Shown one piece after another: positions 1 through 7,340 of a stretch of DNA of 33,482 nucleotides (positions are counted from its first letter, which is position 1; every line of letters starts with the position of its first letter). The notes below the pieces were generated by a model. The model ran no database searches and was not told where the DNA came from. It saw only the letters and a list, made by a program, of their open reading frames with translations. Both the position numbers and the translations under genes were made by a program. This DNA is from Methylocystis sp. (lineage in GTDB: Bacteria > Pseudomonadota > Alphaproteobacteria > Rhizobiales > Beijerinckiaceae), in assembly GCA_022843405.1 (NCBI GenBank), contig JALHNQ010000038.1:1-33482 (forward strand), given 5' to 3'.

Positions 1-2058
1 GGGAACAGCCGCCGGCGGGAGCGGCGCCGGCGAGCTTCTCGCGCGTTGCGGGCGCGGCGCCGCCGGTTTGGGCTCTCCGGTAAAGAGGCCGATGAGATCG
101 TCCATCGGCTTGGCGATCTCCTCGGGAATTGCGGCGTTCTCGGAACGCCAGGCGCCCGAGGGCAATCCGGCGACCGCCTGGCCTTTCAAGGCGACGCCCA
201 TGAAACGACTCCAGATTTCGACCGGCAGATTGCCGCCCGAGGCTTTCTTGGTCGGCGAATTGTCGTCATTGCCGAGCCAGACGCCGGCGATCAGGCGGCC
301 CGTATAGCCGACGAACCAGGCGTCCCGGAAATCCTGGCTGGTGCCGGTCTTGCCCGCCGCCTCCCAACCGGGGAGTTCGGCCTTGCGCGCGGTGCCGGTG
401 AGCAGCGTCTCGCGCATCATGTCGTTCATCATCGCCACATATTGCGGCGCGATCACCCGGCCGAGCGACGCGCCCTTGCGCTGATAAAGCGTCTTGCCGG
501 CGGCGGTCGTCACCTTGACGATGACATAGGGCTGCACGGCGATGCCGCCATTGGCGAAGGGTGCATAGGCGGCGACGAGTTCGAGCGGGGTGACTTCCGA
601 CGTGCCGAGCGCGATCGAGGCGTTCGCCTGCAGCTCGGACTGGACGCCGAGCCGATGCGCGGTTTTCGCCACCGTTTTCGGGCCGACCTCGAGGCCCACC
701 CGCACCGCGACAGTGTTGAGCGACAGCGACAGCGCCTTGGTGAGCGTGACCGGCCCCAGATACTGACGGCTGTAATTTTCCGGCCGCCAGCCTTTCACGT
801 CGAGCGGGCCGTCCTCGCGCACGGATTCAGGCGACAGCCCGTGTTCAAGTCCGGCAAGATAGACGAAGGGTTTGAAGGCGGAGCCGGGCTGGCGTTTCGC
901 CGAGACGGCGCGGTTGAACTGGCTTGCCGAATAGTCGCGCCCGCCGACGAGCGCCTCGATCGCGCCGTTCGGGTCGAGGGCGACGAGCGCGCCCTGCGCG
1001 ACGCCGAGTTGAGCGCCCTTTTCATCGAGCGCCTGTTTAAGCGCGCCTTCCGCCGCCATCTGCATGCGCGCGTCGATGGTGGTCGTGACGACGATATCCT
1101 GTTCGATGGCGCCGACCGTGTCGTCGAGCATATCCATCACATAATCGGCGGCGTAATTGATCGAGCCGGCGCCGATGTCGCTTCGCGCGCGCGCCGGACG
1201 CGCCAGCGCGGCCTTGGCCATCGCCTCGGTGATATGGCCTTCCTGCGCCATCGCGGCGATGACCTGCGCCGCGCGTTCGGCCGCGCCCTCCGGATTGCGG
1301 TCGGGCGCGAGCTTGCTCGGCGCCTTCATCAGCCCGGCGAGAACGGCGGCCTCAGACAGGGTGAGCGTTTTCGCGCTATGGCCGAAATAGCGTTCGGCGG
1401 CGGCTTCGACGCCATAGGCGCCTGAGCCGAAATAAACGCGGTTGAGATAGAGTTCGAGAATCTGGTCCTTGGAATATTTGCGCTCGAGCCAGAGCGCGAG
1501 AATCGCCTCCTGAATCTTGCGCGAAATCGTGCGCTCCTGGGTCAGGAACAGATTCTTGGCGAGCTGCTGGGTCAGGGTCGAACCGCCCTGCATACCGCCG
1601 CGCCCGGTAACGTTGCGCACCACGGCGCGGCCGATGCCGAGCGGATCGACGCCCCAATGCGAATAGAAGCGGCGGTCCTCAATGGCGATGAAGGCTTTCG
1701 GCGCATAGGGCGGCAGGTCGGCGAGCCGCACCGCCGCGCCGCCGGTGTCGCCGCGGTTGGCGAGAAGCTCGCCATTGGCGTCGAGAATGGCGATGTTGGG
1801 CGGGCGCTTTGGGACCGCGAGCTGATCGATCGGCGGCAGGCGCGAGCCATAATAGACGGCGAGCCCGCCGGCGGCGATCGAGCCCCAGAGCGACAGGGTG
1901 AAGCCCCAATAGATCAGCGCGCCAAAGAGCGAGCGCGAGCGACGGCGCGGCTTCTTGCGGGCGCGGGCGCGCGGCGGCGGACGCCGCTCGGCGCGCAATT
2001 CGCCGTCGTCGTCGCCGTCGTCGAACCGCGGTTCGCGACGCCTGTCGCTGCGCGCCAT
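1..2058 (-). CDS. mrcA: Class A penicillin-binding protein 1A (bifunctional transglycosylase/transpeptidase), C-terminus cut by window edge
   Basis: Polymerises lipid II into glycan strands and cross-links peptide stems at the periplasmic face of the inner membrane. The reading frame is open from the ATG at 2058 to base 1, so 686 residues are seen and the C-terminus lies outside the window. A very basic cytoplasmic N-terminus (about residues 22-43) precedes one membrane anchor (about 45-70). The glycosyltransferase (GT51) domain shows the IEDRRFYSHWG motif with catalytic Glu127, then GGSTLTQQLAKNLF. The transpeptidase has all three motifs: SAFK (Ser393, Lys396), SLN (446-448) and KTGTS (from Lys570). 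The visible tail after about residue 655 is low-complexity Ala/Pro/Arg. A CtrA-like box lies 64-78 bases upstream of the start. The long plus-strand frame across this gene is a GC-rich shadow. Confidence 0.96.
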   Translation of the reverse strand, partial: MARSDRRREPRFDDGDDDGELRAERRPPPRARARKKPRRRSRSLFGALIYWGFTLSLWGSIAAGGLAVYYGSRLPPIDQLAVPKRPPNIAILDANGELLANRGDTGGAAVRLADLPPYAPKAFIAIEDRRFYSHWGVDPLGIGRAVVRNVTGRGGMQGGSTLTQQLAKNLFLTQERTISRKIQEAILALWLERKYSKDQILELYLNRVYFGSGAYGVEAAAERYFGHSAKTLTLSEAAVLAGLMKAPSKLAPDRNPEGAAERAAQVIAAMAQEGHITEAMAKAALARPARARSDIGAGSINYAADYVMDMLDDTVGAIEQDIVVTTTIDARMQMAAEGALKQALDEKGAQLGVAQGALVALDPNGAIEALVGGRDYSASQFNRAVSAKRQPGSAFKPFVYLAGLEHGLSPESVREDGPLDVKGWRPENYSRQYLGPVTLTKALSLSLNTVAVRVGLEVGPKTVAKTAHRLGVQSELQANASIALGTSEVTPLELVAAYAPFANGGIAVQPYVIVKVTTAAGKTLYQRKGASLGRVIAPQYVAMMNDMMRETLLTGTARKAELPGWEAAGKTGTSQDFRDAWFVGYTGRLIAGVWLGNDDNSPTKKASGGNLPVEIWSRFMGVALKGQAVAGLPSGAWRSENAAIPEEIAKPMDDLIGLFTGEPKPAAPRPQRARSSPAPLPPAAVP

Positions 2059-2121
2059 CGGATACTCGCCTGTCGCCGCCGCACGGCCTCAAAATGCTTG
2101 ATGAAGCGTAACGAAGGCCGT

Positions 2122-2136
2122 TTAAGGGCCGGTTAA
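2122..2136. promoter_or_regulatory. Exact TTAA-N7-TTAA box, candidate CtrA site upstream of the PBP1A gene
   Basis: TTAA at 2122-2125 and TTAA at 2133-2136 are separated by exactly seven bases (GGGCCGG). This is the spacing of the CtrA recognition motif of alphaproteobacteria (consensus TTAA-N7-TTAAC). It lies 64-78 bases upstream of the PBP1A start on the minus strand. The match is seen directly; CtrA control is inferred. Confidence 0.5.
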
Positions 2137-2185
2137 GGGCGGGCGCACTTTCTACTATAGATTTGCCAAGAACGAAGGGGAAAAC

Positions 2186-2320
2186 ATCGAACCGGACGCA
2201 TTGGAAGATTTGCGCCTTGTGGCGCGCGGATGGCTGGAAGCCGCATCGGAGCGCATCGAGGCGGCTCTTAAAGACGGCGCGATGCAGGAGGCGCAACATG
2301 ACGAAGAAAGCGACGCCTAG
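2186..2320 (+). CDS. Possible small protein (about 44 aa) with a non-standard start, or remnant of one
   Basis: A frame ending at the TAG of 2318-2320 reads as an amphipathic, acidic helix (EPDALEDLRLVARGWLEAAS and onward), which looks more protein-like than the frames over it. The frame is open back to 2126 but contains no ATG, GTG or TTG. The only start-like position is ATC at 2186, five bases after an AGGGG ribosome-binding sequence (2176-2180). A TACTAT element (2153-2158) could be a -10 box. It may be a real gene using ATC, a gene whose ATG was mutated, or a 5' relic left when the AT-rich patch to the right was acquired. I do not recognise a family. Confidence 0.25.
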   Translation: MEPDALEDLRLVARGWLEAASERIEAALKDGAMQEAQHDEESDA

Positions 2321-2477
2321 CCGTTTGCGCGAAGCCACTAATTCCAATTCTTTGAAGTAGGTATGTAGCTAGCTCAAATTGTATCGGGGAGCGTTGCAGA
2401 ACGAGGCAACCCCGCAGTCTATAAGATACGCTATCCTGAGTTAGTCGTTTATTCGGAGCACATCTTCGGTATCAATT

Positions 2478-3064
2478 GTGAGGGCAATTCGCTCTCCAAC
2501 TGCGGTGAACACTGTGATACATGACAGTCGTTGTTGGAAGGAGCCCCTTCTTCGTACTGCCAATTGGTTGCGGTCGCTTAAGACCGCTAGCGAGCTTGGA
2601 GAAGCAGCTCTCGCTCGGCTTGAGCGCGAAGTTTTCATAGGCTTCTATGCAATCCGAAAGCTCTTCGAAGCGCCTACAAAAATTACAGATGTGACGCGGA
2701 CAAGGAAGGTTAAGGTCACATGGCATCCTAACCGTCAGCTAGTAGATTGGCGGAATGCTGAAGCCGTTGATGAAAACTATGATTTGTCGGTCTCTCATCA
2801 AGAAGTCCGTGAAATTTGGTTTCTGTGTGGTCACATAATACACAGCTTCGTTTTCATGCCGCTCTTTGGGTGCATCGAAGATGGCGACCCACGCGCTGTT
2901 TCTGGGTTAATGTTCACGTCAGACCTTGATAAGGACAAGAAGCTTTACGTTCTCGACATCGACACAGTCATTGAGATTTTGAGCTTGTAGGCAACGACGA
3001 GGTTGCCGAGCTAGGTTGGTCAAAAGACCCTCTCACCGGAGAAGAGTCGCTCAAACTTTTATAA
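2478..3064 (+). pseudogene. Frameshifted accessory gene of unknown function (about 195 aa when repaired)
   Basis: The first frame starts with GTG at 2478 (GTG at 2505 or 2514 also possible) and stops at the TAG of 2988-2990 after 170 residues. Directly after, the -1 frame continues with coding character: VGNDEVAELGWSKDPLTGEE, ending at TAA 3062-3064. Adding one T to the TTTT run at 2977-2980 joins them as EIFELVGNDEV, so a one-base deletion in a homopolymer is the simplest explanation. The protein has a basic N-terminal half with two Trp-rich segments and a hydrophobic WFLCGHIIHSFVFMPLFG stretch near residue 120. This resembles unclassified accessory proteins from genomic islands; I assign no function. 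Base composition is clearly more AT-rich than the flanking genes, which suggests transfer. No good ribosome-binding site is visible before 2478. Confidence 0.6.
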
Positions 3065-3072
3065 GCGCCTCG

Positions 3073-3096
3073 TTGCGAAACGTAGACCTTTCGCAA
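3073..3096. repeat. Perfect 8-bp inverted repeat downstream of the frameshifted gene
   Basis: TTGCGAAA (3073-3080) and TTTCGCAA (3089-3096) are exact reverse complements around an 8-base loop, starting 8 bases after the repaired stop codon. No T-run follows on either strand, so it is not a classic intrinsic terminator. It could still end or protect the transcript. Confidence 0.4.
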
Positions 3097-3184
3097 TGAA
3101 CCAAAAAGGTAACGTATTGACACAAGCCAACAAACTAAAATGCTATGTTGTTGGGCTTAAAGCGTGAGCCGTGTTCTCGCGATC

Positions 3185-3481
3185 TCACGCCAAATCGAGC
3201 GTCAGCTTGAGGCCGAGAATTTCGGCGGCGCGTTGCAAGGTGACAAGCGTCACGTTTCCATCTTCCGGATTCAGCAGGCGGTTCACTTGGCTGCGGCTGG
3301 TTCCCATGCGTTCGGCCATGCGCTTGCGCGACAGCTTTTGGGCTTTCATGGCTTCGCCCAGCCGCAACGCCAGCACTTCTTTGATCGCCACGGCCTGAAA
3401 CGCTTCGCGCACGCCTTCTTCATCAAGAAAAGCGTCGAGGGTGGACAAGTCCGCCGCCGAACGTGGTTTTGCAGTTTTCAT
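3185..3481 (-). CDS. higA: HigA-like antitoxin (XRE helix-turn-helix)
   Basis: This 98-aa protein neutralises the toxin encoded just upstream and probably represses the shared promoter. An XRE-type helix-turn-helix is visible at about residues 40-75 (LGEAMKAQKLSRKRMAERMG, then TSRSQVNRLL), ending in a short C-terminal helix. The start ATG at 3481 has an excellent ribosome-binding site (GGAGGG) seven bases or fewer upstream. It begins 10 bases after the toxin stop, so the two are one operon in toxin-first order, as in HigBA systems. The N-terminal 35 residues, before the DNA-binding domain, are the likely toxin-contact region by family analogy. Confidence 0.85.
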   Translation of the reverse strand: MKTAKPRSAADLSTLDAFLDEEGVREAFQAVAIKEVLALRLGEAMKAQKLSRKRMAERMGTSRSQVNRLLNPEDGNVTLVTLQRAAEILGLKLTLDLA

Positions 3482-3491
3482 GTCGCCCTCC

Positions 3492-3839
3492 CTATTCGAA
3501 TTCCCGCTTCCGTTTCCGCGCCAACTCCAGTTCGCCCTGCGGCGTCTTCTGGGTCTTGTTGATGAAGCCGTGCAGCGCTAAAATCCGGCCTCCCGCAAAG
3601 CAGAAAAGCACTCGCGCAATTCTTCCGCCGGGCAGGTCGCTTCGCACCTCCCAAAGTCCGCCGCCCAATGGCCGACAAAGCGGCATCCCGACCGGCCAAC
3701 GAAACTGCACGCGCATCAGGTCTTGCCCGACGATATGCCTGTCAGCTTCATCTAATTCGCGCAGCCAGTCGCGGACGACCTCCACGCCAGCCGCGGTTCG
3801 ATAAAAGACGACAGCTATCTTCTGCGGCGCAGACGCCAT
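3492..3839 (-). CDS. higB: HigB-like toxin, RelE/ParE superfamily (phage Gp49-like)
   Basis: A 115-aa basic protein of the phage-derived Gp49/HigB family: a compact RelE-fold ribonuclease that by family cleaves mRNA on the ribosome. Diagnostic stretches are VVFYRTAAGVEVVRDWLREL near the N-terminus, PLGGGLWEVRSDLPGGRIAR in the middle, and LALHGFINKTQKTPQGELEL followed by a basic tail. It precedes its antitoxin by 10 bases. The start ATG at 3839 lies just downstream of an AT-rich promoter region carrying a palindrome. The length and all blocks match the family, so the module looks intact. Confidence 0.88.
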   Translation of the reverse strand: MASAPQKIAVVFYRTAAGVEVVRDWLRELDEADRHIVGQDLMRVQFRWPVGMPLCRPLGGGLWEVRSDLPGGRIARVLFCFAGGRILALHGFINKTQKTPQGELELARKRKREFE

Positions 3840-4167
3840 AAATGACCTATATAATGTTCATGTATCATACATTGATCACATACTGCAACCATCCTATGCA
3901 AGGGGCCATATCGAACATCGGTCATCACGCCCACGCTCCGGACGCACTCGGAATCCCGTAACGCGGCTTTCAGGGCTGCGCGAAACTGATCGCGACCCTC
4001 CGCTGCGGCATGCGTCACCCGGCATTTTGGCCCGACCCAACCGCCGCACTTATGCACAATCATTCACTTAGATGGCTTCCTCGCCCTTGCGCTTCCGGCG
4101 TGGCCGCGCCAAAGTCTTTGCCCCCGGCGCGGCGGCCTGCCGCGCCGCAATAATATGCGGACGGCTC
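3840..4167. other. Intergenic stretch between higBA and dnaN
   Basis: About 330 bases. The first 40 hold the higBA promoter and operator. The remainder has no convincing gene. A minus-strand frame (82 aa) overlaps the higBA promoter and has no recognisable domain. The plus-strand frame running into dnaN from 4072 adds 32 Arg/Ala-rich residues that are not part of any clamp protein. The dnaN promoter must lie here, but I see no clear -35/-10 pair. Confidence 0.5.
3860..3872. promoter_or_regulatory. Palindromic operator candidate of the higBA operon
   Basis: ATGTAT-C-ATACAT is a 6+1+6 palindrome 21 bases upstream of the higB start. It sits next to ATTATA/TATATA sequences (3848-3855) that could serve as the minus-strand -10 region. 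The position fits autorepression by the HigA protein; this role is inferred. Confidence 0.5.
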
Positions 4168-5286
4168 ATGAAGGTCACGATCGAGAGAGCGGCGCTGGTG
4201 CGGGCGCTCGGCCATGTTCACCGCGTGGTGGAGCGGCGCACGACCATCCCGATCCTGGCCAATGTGCTGCTTTCCGCTGGAGACGGCGCGCTGACGCTGA
4301 AAGCCACCGACCTCGATCTCGAAATCACCGAGAAGGCGGCCGCCGACATTTCGCAGCCCGGCGCAACCACGCTGCCGGCGCATACGCTCTACGACATTGT
4401 GCGGAAATTGCCGGAAGGCGCGCAGGTCTCGCTGGAGGCGACCGGCGACGCCGGACAACTCACGCTGCGCTCGGGACGGTCGCGGTTCAATCTGTCGACT
4501 CTTCCGGAGAGCGATTTTCCCGACGTCACCTCCGGCGACTTCAGCCACAAGTTCACGCTGGCGCCGGCGGATCTCAAGCGGCTCATTGAAAAGACGCAGT
4601 TCGCCATCTCCCAGGAAGAGACGCGCTATTATCTCAACGGCATCTATCTCCATACGCTCGACGTCGAAGGCCGAACGATGCTTCGCGCCGTCGCGACCGA
4701 CGGCCATCGCCTGGCGCGGCTGGAGCTGCCTGCGCCTGAAGGCAGCGCCGGCATGCCGGGGATCATCCTGCCGCGCAAGGCGGTCACCGAGGTGCAGCGT
4801 CTCATCGAAGACGCGCAGGGCGACGTTTCGATCGAGCTGTCGATCAACAAGATGCGTTTTAGTTTCGGCGACGCGCTGCTGACGACGAAACTGATCGACG
4901 GGACCTTTCCCGATTACGCCCGCGTCATTCCCGCCGGCAACGACAAGCGGCTCACCGTCGAGCGCGACGCCTTCGCCAAGGCGGTCGACCGCGTCTCGAC
5001 GATTTCCTCGGAGCGCGGCCGCGCCGTCAAACTCTCTCTGTCCGAGGGCAAGCTGGTGCTGTCGGTCACCAATCCGGACCAAGGCTCTGCGGTCGAGGAG
5101 CTTGAAGCCGACTATGACGGGCCGCCGCTCGATGTCGGCTTCAACGCCCGCTATCTCCTTGACATCACCCAGCAGCTCGACAGCGACACGGCGCTGTTTA
5201 AGCTTGCCGATCCGGGCTCGCCGACGCTGGTGCAGGACCGCGACGGCGCTTCCGCGCTCTATGTTCTGATGCCGATGCGCGTTTAA
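4168..5286 (+). CDS. dnaN: DNA polymerase III beta subunit (sliding clamp)
   Basis: The ring-shaped processivity clamp that tethers DNA polymerase III and other repair enzymes to DNA. The 372-aa product has the usual length and three repeated clamp domains (about 1-120, 128-245, 247-372). Typical features are the start MKVTIERAALVRALGHVHRV, the segment FAISQEETRYYLNGIYL at the second domain, ATDGHRLAR, and the C-terminal LYVLMPMRV that ends nearly all clamps. I chose the ATG at 4168 because it gives this standard N-terminus; the frame is open 32 codons further upstream. recF and dnaA are not adjacent, so this is not the dnaA-dnaN-recF arrangement. Confidence 0.97.
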   Translation: MKVTIERAALVRALGHVHRVVERRTTIPILANVLLSAGDGALTLKATDLDLEITEKAAADISQPGATTLPAHTLYDIVRKLPEGAQVSLEATGDAGQLTLRSGRSRFNLSTLPESDFPDVTSGDFSHKFTLAPADLKRLIEKTQFAISQEETRYYLNGIYLHTLDVEGRTMLRAVATDGHRLARLELPAPEGSAGMPGIILPRKAVTEVQRLIEDAQGDVSIELSINKMRFSFGDALLTTKLIDGTFPDYARVIPAGNDKRLTVERDAFAKAVDRVSTISSERGRAVKLSLSEGKLVLSVTNPDQGSAVEELEADYDGPPLDVGFNARYLLDITQQLDSDTALFKLADPGSPTLVQDRDGASALYVLMPMRV

Positions 5287-5323
5287 GCTTGGAGCGACGC
5301 CTTAACGCCGTTAGGTTCGGCGG

Positions 5324-6178
5324 GTGCTTGCTGAGATTCCTCGTTTGTGGCCCTGGCTTCTCGCCTGTTTCGCGATTGGCGCCGGGGCCGGAGCCGTCAC
5401 GCGGCGCGCCCCTGAAAACGGCGTCGTCGCGCGTTGGCTGATTTGGACTGCGCTCGCCTTCGGAGTGGCCGCGCTGGTCGTCCGCCTCGGCGCGGTCGCC
5501 GATGCGACGGCGTTCATCAAAGGCGCGCTCGCCGCCTACGCCGTGTTCATCATCGGCGCCGCGCTCGGGGCTCTCGCCCGGCACCGGTCGATGGCGGCGC
5601 ATGAGGGCTGGGCGGTTGGGCTGATCGCCGCCACGCTCGTCTGGGTCGGCGCCATGGTGATCGACCGGACCGGCCATGACGAAGGGCTGCGCCGCCGCTA
5701 CGCCCAACCGATTGATGGCCTCAGCGGAGAAGCGCCGCGCCCGCCTTCGCCGACCGGCGAAACGGCGGCCGTCGCGCCCGGCGCATCGCCCCGAGAGGCA
5801 AGACCGCAAGGCGCGTCGCTGGCGCCGGCGTCCGCCGGCATGACGCGCGCCGACTGTCAGGCGGCGCTGGAAGCCATGTCGACGTCGAGCGAACTGGTCT
5901 TTCGCAAGGGCGAAGCGCGCATCACGCCATCGGCCGCGCTCGCGCTCGACAAAGCCGCGGCGATCATTCGCCGCTGTCCGGAAAATGCGACGATCGCAGT
6001 TACCGGCCATGTCCGCGGTTCGGTCGCCAACGCCAACAATGGCGCGCTCGCGCAAAAACGCGCGCAAGCGGCGATCGCCTATCTCGAACGTCGGGGCCTT
6101 AGCGGGCGCCGGCTCGCCGCGTCTTCCGGCGAGACGGAGCAAGCGGAAAACCGCGCCATAACTTTTGAGGTTCGTTGA
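5324..6178 (+). CDS. Membrane protein with C-terminal OmpA-like domain
   Basis: A 284-aa protein of unknown specific role. The N-terminal part (about residues 8-125) has four hydrophobic segments, including LWPWLLACFAIGAGAGAV and AAYAVFIIGAALGALA. A Pro/Ala/Gly-rich linker follows (about 128-172), then an OmpA-type domain to the end. Within it FRKGEARITPSAALALDKAA, a GH dipeptide near residue 230 and NGALAQKRAQAAIAYLERRG match the OmpA pattern. The usual GHTD is GHVR here, and the diaminopimelate-contacting Asp is therefore not obvious. Peptidoglycan binding is plausible but may be altered. The start is a GTG 37 bases after the dnaN stop, so co-transcription with dnaN is possible. Confidence 0.75.
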   Translation: MLAEIPRLWPWLLACFAIGAGAGAVTRRAPENGVVARWLIWTALAFGVAALVVRLGAVADATAFIKGALAAYAVFIIGAALGALARHRSMAAHEGWAVGLIAATLVWVGAMVIDRTGHDEGLRRRYAQPIDGLSGEAPRPPSPTGETAAVAPGASPREARPQGASLAPASAGMTRADCQAALEAMSTSSELVFRKGEARITPSAALALDKAAAIIRRCPENATIAVTGHVRGSVANANNGALAQKRAQAAIAYLERRGLSGRRLAASSGETEQAENRAITFEVR

Positions 6179-6389
6179 GCCGCCCTCGGCGACTCAACTT
6201 CTGGCGACGGCGCGCCATGGCGGCCAGGCCAAATTCTACATGGTTATGGGCCGCCGTCGCGGCCTTCGGGTTTTGGCTTCCCCGCGCCCCAATGCTCCGG
6301 CGAGGCCGTTTCAGAGACCGACTTTTTCACCGTAATCCAACATACGCAAAGGGCAACGCTCCGATCGAAAACCATCTCTCCTGTGCGCA

Positions 6390-6405
6390 ACTTACGAGCG
6401 TAAGT
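6390..6405. promoter_or_regulatory. Palindrome upstream of the BrnT module
   Basis: ACTTACG-AG-CGTAAGT is a perfect 7+2+7 palindrome, 25 bases before the TTGACA box of the brnT promoter. It is a candidate operator for the XRE partner or an outside regulator. The rest of 6179-6430 shows no gene that I can support. Confidence 0.4.
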
Positions 6406-6430
6406 CGGGGCAAAAAACAGTCCTTGTTCC

Positions 6431-6459
6431 TTGACAAAACTACGGCTACGCCGTATGTT
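6431..6459 (+). promoter_or_regulatory. Candidate brnT promoter with embedded palindrome
   Basis: TTGACA (6431-6436) is followed after 17 bases by TATGTT (6454-6459). Between and overlapping them lies the palindrome TACGGC-TAC-GCCGTA (6441-6455), placed where a repressor would block RNA polymerase. The proposed -10 sits so close to the ATG at 6461 that either the true start lies further downstream, or transcription begins elsewhere. Confidence 0.4.
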
Positions 6460-6460
6460 T

Positions 6461-6745
6461 ATGAACGATGGAATTTTTGAATGGGACGACCGGAAAGCAG
6501 CTTCCAACTACGTCAAGCATGGCGTCAGGTTCGAAGCCGCAAGGGCCGTTTTCAAAGACCCGTTCGCCGTTGAGCAAATCGATGATCGCGCAAATTACGG
6601 CGAAGAGCGTTTCATCCTTATCGGCATGGCGAGCAGTCGCCTTCTCGCCGTCGTTTACACCATGAGAGGCGAGACAATCCGCATTATATCGGCGCGCGGC
6701 GCAGAACCTTATGAGCAGCGGCAGTACCATGAGCAGAGCGCCTAA
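6461..6745 (+). CDS. brnT: BrnT-family ribonuclease toxin
   Basis: A 94-aa RelE-fold toxin that by family cleaves RNA and arrests growth. Recognisable blocks are FEWDDRKAASNYVKHGVRFE at the start, RFILIGMASSRLLAVVYT in the middle and IRIISARGAEPYEQRQYHE at the end, close to the BrnT signature (iRiISAR...E...Y). ATG 6461 is used because it gives the standard short N-terminus; ATG 6455 is two codons upstream and no clear ribosome-binding site is visible for either. The end overlaps the start of the next gene, so the two are translationally coupled. The partner is an XRE-type regulator rather than the ribbon-helix-helix BrnA of the founding system. Confidence 0.85.
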   Translation: MNDGIFEWDDRKAASNYVKHGVRFEAARAVFKDPFAVEQIDDRANYGEERFILIGMASSRLLAVVYTMRGETIRIISARGAEPYEQRQYHEQSA

Positions 6746-7070
6746 GTCCGGCGACGCGTCGGAGGATTGGGCGCGCTTTGACGCTATGAGCGTCGAGGAA
6801 CGTCACGCAGCGGCGTTGAGCGATGCTGACGCGCAGCCGCTCGCGCCGGAGGATTTCAAGCGCATGAAGCGGACGCCGCAAGCCAAAATCATTCGGCGCG
6901 CGCTTGGCATGTCACAGGAAGAATTCTCGACGCGGTTTCATATTCCGATTGGCACCTTGCGGGATTGGGAACAGGGACGCAAAGACCCCGACGCCGCGGC
7001 ACGCGCCTATCTCACGGTGATTGGGCGCAATCCTACGGCGGTAGCCGAAGCGCTGCGACTGACGCCCTAG
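6729..7070 (+). CDS. XRE-family antitoxin/regulator partner of BrnT
   Basis: A 113-aa DNA-binding protein overlapping the 3' end of brnT by 17 bases. The N-terminal half (about residues 1-50) is acidic and likely contacts the toxin. A helix-turn-helix follows: AKIIRRALGMSQEEFSTRF then IPIGTLRDWEQGRKDPDAAA, the typical HTH_3 recognition helix with a conserved W-E-x-G-R-x-x-P motif. An in-frame ATG at 6711 would add six residues; neither start has a strong ribosome-binding site. It probably neutralises BrnT and represses the operon through the palindromes upstream. Confidence 0.8.
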   Translation: MSRAPKSGDASEDWARFDAMSVEERHAAALSDADAQPLAPEDFKRMKRTPQAKIIRRALGMSQEEFSTRFHIPIGTLRDWEQGRKDPDAAARAYLTVIGRNPTAVAEALRLTP

Positions 7071-7340
7071 GCAGGAGTGACCGGAGCGATTTCTACATGC
7101 TATGCGCGCTGGAGCCCAACGCGGCGCTCGGCAATGACGTGCTTGGGCGACGCTTCACTTTGACGACGCCTTGGCGCAGGCGCTCGATTACCTTCGTCGC
7201 GCACAGCCTTCCTTCTCGCCATGGCCCAGCGCGACGATCGGATCTAGCGCGCTCGAATTGGCGGCGAAGATTGCCCAAATTATTCGACGAACTTTTCGAT
7301 TCGCCGCGCGCCTGCGCGACCCTTGCGGGGAGTCGCCGCA

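Noticed and set aside
46-1425. 459-aa plus-strand open frame
   Set aside because: It lies antisense to the PBP1A gene, whose minus frame carries all catalytic motifs; the plus frame is Arg/Gly-rich with no domain, typical of GC-rich shadows.
2386-2413. GTTGC/GCAAC hairpin flanked by GGGG and CCCC
   Set aside because: It needs a three-base bulge, has no T-run and no match to a tRNA or known riboswitch; a chance fold is as likely.
3117-3144. TTGACA box pointing rightward toward the 3' end of higA
   Set aside because: No acceptable -10 at 16-18 bases, and it would drive only antisense RNA into higBA.
3815-4063. 82-aa minus-strand frame between higB and dnaN
   Set aside because: It overlaps the higB start, promoter and operator palindrome and has no recognisable family, so it is probably chance.
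6175-6480. 101-aa plus-strand frame after the OmpA-like gene
   Set aside because: It runs through the brnT promoter into its coding region in another frame; no domain and no ribosome-binding site.
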